DNA of 64,000 bases from Molanna angustata (taxonomy: Eukaryota > Arthropoda > Insecta > Trichoptera > Molannidae). A program made the position numbers and the translations under genes. The stretch spans positions 12,323,799 through 12,387,798 of the forward strand of contig OY754978.1 of assembly GCA_963576475.1 (NCBI GenBank), in the 5' to 3' direction. This document shows, piece by piece, positions 58,443 to 64,000 of this stretch. Position 1 is the first letter of the stretch. Every line of letters starts with the position of its first letter. The notes beneath the pieces were generated by a model that was given only the letters and a program-made list of their open reading frames with translations, searched no databases and was not told the DNA's origin.

Positions 58443-60966
58443 TGCTAAAACTGAGAAATCCTGTAGCTTTGGAAGTTGATCAGCAACTAAAACCTGCTAT
58501 GACATATTATCAAAGGTAAACAAATATTTTGGAACAGAAGTCATTCTCAATAAATTAGATAGATAATTCAAAACAATTCTAATGATATACATAATTTACA
58601 CATACCTTTATCGCGAAAAGCACAACAATGAAATAAGATAAAAATAAGTACATATGAATATATTATTACAGCAAACTTTTCAAAATCATGAGGTGACGTT
58701 TATGATTATGGTATTGCCCACTCAGGCCCACTGTATTTAAAATTGCCATATCCAATAATGTATCAAGGACCTGCTCGTAATATTATTACCCTGTTCTAAG
58801 CTCAGTAACAAATTAACATTGTTCGAAAAATATATTATTAGTAATTCCCAAAATAACATATTAGGTGTGTCGAAAACCAAATTATTTCATTTAATTGGAG
58901 ATGGGATCACGCACTTTATTTTTGAGACGCTTGCGAGTGGCACATTCGTTATCAACGGTCTTCGACAGTCATTTCGAGCTGTTCATTAACTTTTCACGCA
59001 GGAGCCGTCATATTATATAACCAGATGCATTTTAGAACAAAAGGTATCACAACCGACACAGAAATTGCGATACCACTCATTGGCGAAGGGCAAACCCTCG
59101 TAAACAAATCTACGAGGGCTTTTTTCGTGCCATATGCTATGATGCTATACCTCCAGCGAAGGTTTCATTTAGTCTGTACCTTCCAGTGCCCTCTCTGAAT
59201 GTCGTTTTTCTTTAATATCACAATAACTAAATCAATAGGACCTTGTCTGAAATGTCTGCTGACACCTGTTCTCTCTCTCTGCGGTTGCAGAGGAGGGCTG
59301 TCAGTTCGATGGATGCAAGGCGTCCTGGTTAAACAATGTGACCAGCTTCGGTCTTGGATGGAGAGAGAACTTGAATGCACTCACCCCAAGGACGCGGTCC
59401 TTTCCTCTTCGACCGTCTGCTAAGGGATATGCTCAGCAGATCACCCAGTCGTAGGCCGGCGGGAAGCTACGGGTGGGTGACGTCCTCAGTGTTGGTCCCA
59501 ATCAGAGGACAGGAGATGCTGGGGCGAGAGCAGCTTCCTCCACGCGGTACAAAGCCCTACCTTGGTGTTGGTCACCGTTCCTCAATCGCCGACGTCCCTC
59601 GTCAAGGATGTCAAAGTCAGATAAGAAAAATTAAAATAAATGTCAATATAGTAAAAAAAAAACCTTTGAGAGACGTGCAGCGGTTGGGAAAATCCTAAAC
59701 CTTAGGGTTTCTTTTTCTACGAAGGCCTCCACAGTCACAATGATTTCTCTATGATATAAAAAAAGCTATACTGTATGGACAGTTAGGCCCACGTAGAGTG
59801 CGGAGATGTCTTCTTTACGGAACCGGGTTGTTGGCGTTTCTCTGTCGTCTTTATAGAACCGGGTTCTTTTTTTCGTAAATTCCGTCGGCGGCAGGTCGAT
59901 TGTCGGTTCATTTATTTTAAAAACTTTATTTTTCAAATTTTGAATTTAAAAGTCATGTGGCAGGTGAAAATCCGGTGTTGCCACACTCTGTTTAAAAAAA
60001 TCTCCTGAAAAAATCAGACGAAGAGCAAAATAACAAGTTGGGTAAATAAAAAAATAATAATAAAATAAGTACCACGAAAAGGATCGGAGAGGACGGTGGA
60101 TCTCTGTCGTGGATATGGGGCCGAGGCGGGCCGGTATCACTGCTCCTGCAGAAACGTGATGTACGGTCATTATGTTGCCCATGAGAAGATAAGTTATAAG
60201 TGTGTTTGTGTGTCTGTCTTCCTCTTATAACTGTTGATCCACTCAATTTTCATGGCCTAAAATTTCAGAATATAAAGATAGTTAAAGGCTTACAAAACTT
60301 TCATACTCAGAATTTTGAACCTCAACTAGATAATTTAATTTGCTATAAATAACATTGTAGTGTTACATCTCTTTTTTTAACAATTTTTATAAAAAAATAA
60401 TTTAATGACGACATCGCTTCATACAATTTGTATGGCAGTCGCCTATACACAATATCTAAGAACTTAATTGTTTGATACTTAATCTCCAAACATGCATACA
60501 TACCATCATGCTGTTTTCATATTCTGGGTAGGAAAACAGACTGACCTCCACACTATCCTATCCTGACATACATACCTACATGTTTTATATAGAAAACAAA
60601 ATATCTTAAAATAATTATTAATTTGTATTTATATGGTAATAGTTAGATCTTATGTGTTACATGCAACTAGTAATAATCATAAACCCACATAAATCTAATC
60701 AAATTGCTCTATTTAAGTAGAGTGTGGAGTAGACCTTGGTTTATATGTCAAAATGTCATGAGTTCGTCTGACTTTAGTTTTTATTGAATATTTTGTGATT
60801 CGTGTATCGTGTTGCGTTTCAACATAATTTTTATGTGTCATGGGTATCGAAATACAACACGTATTGAATGTTTACTTCAGTGATCGTTAAGCTATTTTAT
60901 TTTCTATCGAGTCTCAATGTAGTTTCATGTATATTTATATAGAATCAAGTTTAGTGAATCCATATT
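58443..60966. promoter_or_regulatory. Shared divergent upstream region, LTA4H-like (-) / STIMATE-like (+)
   Basis: The two start codons point away from each other across 2.5 kb, so both promoters should lie here unless there are unseen 5' UTR exons. No TATA box could be assigned with confidence. A GC-richer block (about 59160-60200) is in the middle. Confidence 0.5.
59160..60200. other. GC-richer block of unknown nature
   Basis: Composition rises clearly above the flanks. There are plus-strand open frames (59375-59698) and minus ones (59946-60246), rich in Arg, Gly, Ser and Pro, without a family I recognise. Pyrimidine runs followed by ttgcag (about 59283-59290) give a possible splice acceptor. 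It may be an inserted retroelement piece, a promoter-associated region or an unrecognised exon. Confidence 0.4.
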
Positions 60967-61111
60967 ATGTCTAAATTAGTAAACGATAATGAAACATTTG
61001 TGGATGGTACTCAATGGACACATTTACATTGCAATAAGGATGCACTAACGGATACTTATGGATGGTTTTTACAAGTTTTACTAGCTTGTTTAGCTTTTAC
61101 GTGTTTAATTG
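60967..61111 (+). CDS. First coding exon of a STIMATE/TMEM110-like membrane protein (partial)
   Basis: The ATG at 60967 opens 48 codons, MSKLVNDNETFVDGTQWTH followed by CNKDALTDTYGWFLQVLL and ACLAFTCLI, ending at a strong donor (g|gtaaga, phase 1). The hydrophobic stretch at about residues 31-48 is a likely first membrane span. The pattern Cys, a few residues, AL...FLQ.LL...AF resembles the start of STIMATE (TMEM110), an ER membrane regulator of STIM-dependent calcium entry near ER-plasma membrane contacts. That match is from memory and rests on a short segment. Later exons are not in the window; the LINE relics from 61745 would lie in its intron. Confidence 0.55.
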
Positions 61112-61614
61112 GTAAGATAGAGTAATTTATATTTACATTGAAATTAATTATTTTTAAAAAAATCTGAGTACAGTGTCAGTTAGCCTTTTTTTAAATGTAA
61201 TCAGATTAGAATAAGTTTAATTTTATATATTCAACATAATTGAAATATTCAGGATTATAAAAAAATATTATACTCTGTTTTTTACCTGTGGACTCGAAGA
61301 ATAAGTGTCATAATTGTTTGATTTAATATTATAATATTTCTAAATCTCATATAACTTTATTTCAAAGTACTTGTATTTAAATAAATAAAAAAAAAACATT
61401 TCATCTGTAATTGGAGCAGTAAAACCTTAGTAAAACAATGTTGAATTGATTTGAAACAGTCGAATAAATCTAGAATATATTACTGATTTTAACTCTATAT
61501 ATAGGTAGGTATAATGACTCATTTTCGATTATACATCGATTCAATCATTTTATTCTTCCAACTTCAATATTTAAAAAAAAATGTAGATAGAATCAGTTCA
61601 AAAGTATGGAATAG

Positions 61615-61705
61615 ATTAGATGGGGTTGGAATCCTGCCTCAACGAATTTCATTCACCTATATAGCACAAGCATTTATACTTAATGTAGGAAATGTATGAG
61701 GATGT
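61615..61705 (+). mobile_element. SINE family C, partial
   Basis: The text ggaatcctgcctcaacgaat, cacaagcatttatacttaat and gtaggaaatgtatgaggatg matches family C bodies. Confidence 0.6.
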
Positions 61706-61744
61706 ATGCAGGCATTCTAACTTCTGTCTATATATTTAATAAAT

Positions 61745-62060
61745 CTGTGCAATTCCTAGCCTATGCTGATATATAGATATAATAGCGTGCTCAAATCTCC
61801 CTTCAGAGCCTTAACTAATCCAGCAAAAAACATGGGACTGGTAGTCAACGAGGCAAAGACAAAATACATGCCAATAGATGGGCGCCAAAAACCCCCAAAC
61901 ATACAATTGATGAGTTTATGTATCTTGGCAATAGTAGATGCAAACTGGTGCTACTTTGGGTTACAAAGACACGTGAAATCTCATCACCTTACTAAAGGGG
62001 GGGGCAAGAAAGGAGCCTCCACGAAGGATTGCAAATATAGAAAAGAACACCTGGCTTGGT
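61745..62060 (+). pseudogene. LINE reverse transcriptase thumb relic
   Basis: It starts LAYAD followed by a stop where family members have LAYADDI, then MGLVVNEAKTKYMPI, and in another frame DEFMYLG. These are hallmarks of the RT palm end and thumb of LINE polymerases. At least one stop and one frameshift break it. Confidence 0.7.
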
Positions 62061-62278
62061 GATCAAAAAGAAAAAGTTAAATGAACAAAGCAATCTGGCG
62101 CCCCCTGGAAACGACCAAAAGTTGGCCAATCCTTTCATTACCGGAAAACAAAGGCCAAAATTATAAAAGGACCTTTAGACCAATCTCTTGGACGCAATAT
62201 CAAGACAACCTCGATAAACATTGAGGACCTCAGGAGACACATAGAGGAACAACAAATGACAGACCAAGGATACAAGGC

Positions 62279-64000
62279 ATGAGGTTAATAGTTGAGAGAC
62301 CACTCAATAAATATGGAAGTGCAATTCTCATAAAAGAAAACCTGGATACTGTGTCTGTTGGAATGACAGACATAGATAATATTGAAATTCTCTCTGTGGA
62401 ACTTTCTAACTGCCTTATTGTATCCGTCTATAAACCACCAAATGTTGATTTTAATTTTAATCCTACAGATAACTTCAATACATCAAAAGTAAAAATAATA
62501 ATGGGTGATTTTAACTGCCATAACACTGCTTGGGGATATAGGGAAACTGACAATAATGGCATCGCACTCGAGGGATGGGCCGAAAATAATGAGCTCCGCT
62601 TAATCCATGACCCTAAATTGCCACCCTCTTTCAATAGTGCACAATGGAGGAAAGGCTATAACCCTGACAATATTTTCGTCAGCGATAAAATTGTAAATCT
62701 GTCAATAAAAACAGTTGAAAATCCTATTCCAAAAACCCAACATAGACCAATATCATGTTAAATTGCACCAGTAATCAAACCTGCTACTGTGCCATTCAAA
62801 AGACAGTTTAATTTCAAAAAGGCAAACTGGGTTAAATTTGCGAAAGATATAGACGAATTTGTAGATAATATACATCCAGTTCCCGAAGAGTATGATAATT
62901 TCATCAAGATTGTACAAAACATATCAAGGAAAAACATACCAAGAGGATGCCGAACGCAATAAATCCCAGGCCTTACTGAAAATAGTAAAGAGCTCCTGTC
63001 TGAGTACAAGTATCTCTATGAGACTGACCCTTTTTCAGAGGATACCTTACAGATGGTTGAACAGCTTATGGATACAATTGCAACAAGCAGAAAGGAGAAA
63101 TTGTGTAAAATGATGGAGGATATGGATATGAAACAAAATAGTAGACGAGCTTGGAAGGTATTAAAGAATCTAAGCAATGATCCCACAGCACCACCTCAGG
63201 GCCCTACACCAGTTACTCCAAACCAGGTTGCACATCAACTCATTGCAAATGGCAAAATGAAAATAATAAAACTAAACAACCCAAAGCCGTTAGGTTTATT
63301 CCATGACAATGAAAACACCTTCCTACGTGAATCATTTAGTATAACTGAACTTAAGACAGCTATTGAAACTCTTAAAAACAACAGAGAGGCGGGATTTGAT
63401 GACTTGAAAGTGGAGCAAATAAAGAAATTTGGCCCAAAGACACTTAATTGCCTGTGCAAACTGATGAATTCTTGTGTTGAAAAAATGAAACTTCCAAAAG
63501 TCTGGCTTAAAGCCAAAGTTGCAGCTATTCTGAAGCTGGGAAAGGATTCAACTGACCCAAAAAGCTACAGACCGATATCACTTTTGTGCCACCTATACAA
63601 AATATTGGAAAGAATAATCCTCGAGAGAATCTCCCAATTTGTAGACAAAAATTTGATCAGAGAGCAGGCTGGCTTCAGACCAAGAAAATCGTGCTGTGGT
63701 CAGATATTGAATCTGACACAGTACATAGAGGATGGTTTTGAGTCTAAGCTTGTAAACTGGTGCAGCCTTCATAGATCTAACAGCTGCTTATGACACGGTG
63801 AACCACAAAACGCTAATGAAAAAAATCTTAAATTTTACAAAAGATCATAAGCTTACTTCCTTTATCAATCTGATGCTAAACAACGGAAGATTTTTTGTTA
63901 CCTTACAAAACAAGAACAGCCGCTGGAGAAACCATAGAAATGGCCTGCCGCAGGGCTCACCGTTGCCCTCGAACATCTAGCAAAGTATTATGATGAGAAC
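62279..64000 (+). pseudogene. LINE ORF2 (endonuclease + reverse transcriptase), broken, runs off window
   Basis: The frame 62279-63793 encodes an APE-type endonuclease (IIMGDFNCHNTAWG, then NPDNIFVSD) and the first half of an RT (DPKSYRPISLLCHLYKILER, EQAGFRPRKSC). In-frame TAA stops occur at 62759-62761 and 62960-62962. A +1 frame change near 63770-63795 continues as FIDLTAAYDTVNH and GLPQGSPL. The catalytic YADD region would be beyond the window edge. It belongs to the I/Jockey group by motif style. Inactive. Confidence 0.88.

Noticed and set aside
59375..59698. 107-aa frame as a gene
   Set aside because: No recognised domain, low-complexity tail and no clear gene context; kept only as part of an unexplained block.

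Overview
The window is nuclear DNA from an AT-rich, intron-rich eukaryote, almost certainly an insect and most likely a moth or butterfly. The clues are insect-type host proteins in spliced genes, a BEL/Pao retroelement, many tRNA-headed SINEs, frequent short runs of the type taggtaggtacctacc, and a Helitron whose 3' hairpin and CTAG end resemble those I know from Lepidoptera. The order is inferred, not proven.

Host genes, left to right. A tRNA-Ala(TGC) gene is on the minus strand at 3.45-3.52 kb. Tafazzin, the mitochondrial cardiolipin remodelling transacylase, is on the plus strand: five coding exons from 7144 to 28570, including a 17-kb first intron, give a complete 267-aa protein. Mitochondrial ribosomal protein L13 (plus, 40642-42076) is complete at 178 aa, with a 24-nt first coding exon. 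A leukotriene A4 hydrolase-type M1 aminopeptidase is on the minus strand (58442 to 42312): ten coding exons give 610 aa with every zinc and catalytic residue. It converges on mRpL13 with 235 bp between the stop codons. A fourth gene starts at 60967 on the plus strand, divergent from the LTA4H-like gene; its first coding exon resembles STIMATE/TMEM110 and the rest lies beyond the window. All exon joins were made by hand from splice consensus, reading phase and knowledge of the families.

The rest is introns and intergenic DNA packed with mobile elements. The best is a complete BEL/Pao LTR retrotransposon (48212-54603) with apparently identical 400-bp LTRs, a 5-bp target duplication and an unbroken 1697-codon gag-pol frame, in antisense orientation inside intron 3 of the LTA4H-like gene. 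Others are a hAT-like element with an exact 8-bp duplication that carries a 1.57-kb foldback nested in its terminal repeat just upstream of mRpL13; a second 8-bp-TSD inverted-repeat family whose long copy holds a 150-bp hairpin satellite; many foldback MITEs; a short Helitron; SINEs of at least three families; and many broken LINE pieces. A perfect 120-bp x 4 tandem repeat lies in tafazzin intron 1.

The host genes are not an operon. Tafazzin and mRpL13 both serve mitochondria, but nothing in the sequence ties their regulation together. I found no CRISPR array, rRNA, prokaryotic operon or clearly new multi-gene system. The observations most worth following up are the nested hAT/foldback, the TA-flanked 670-bp element with exon-like coding pieces at 21.4-22.0 kb, the hairpin satellite, and a Tyr-to-Phe difference at a known inactivation position of the LTA4H-like enzyme.
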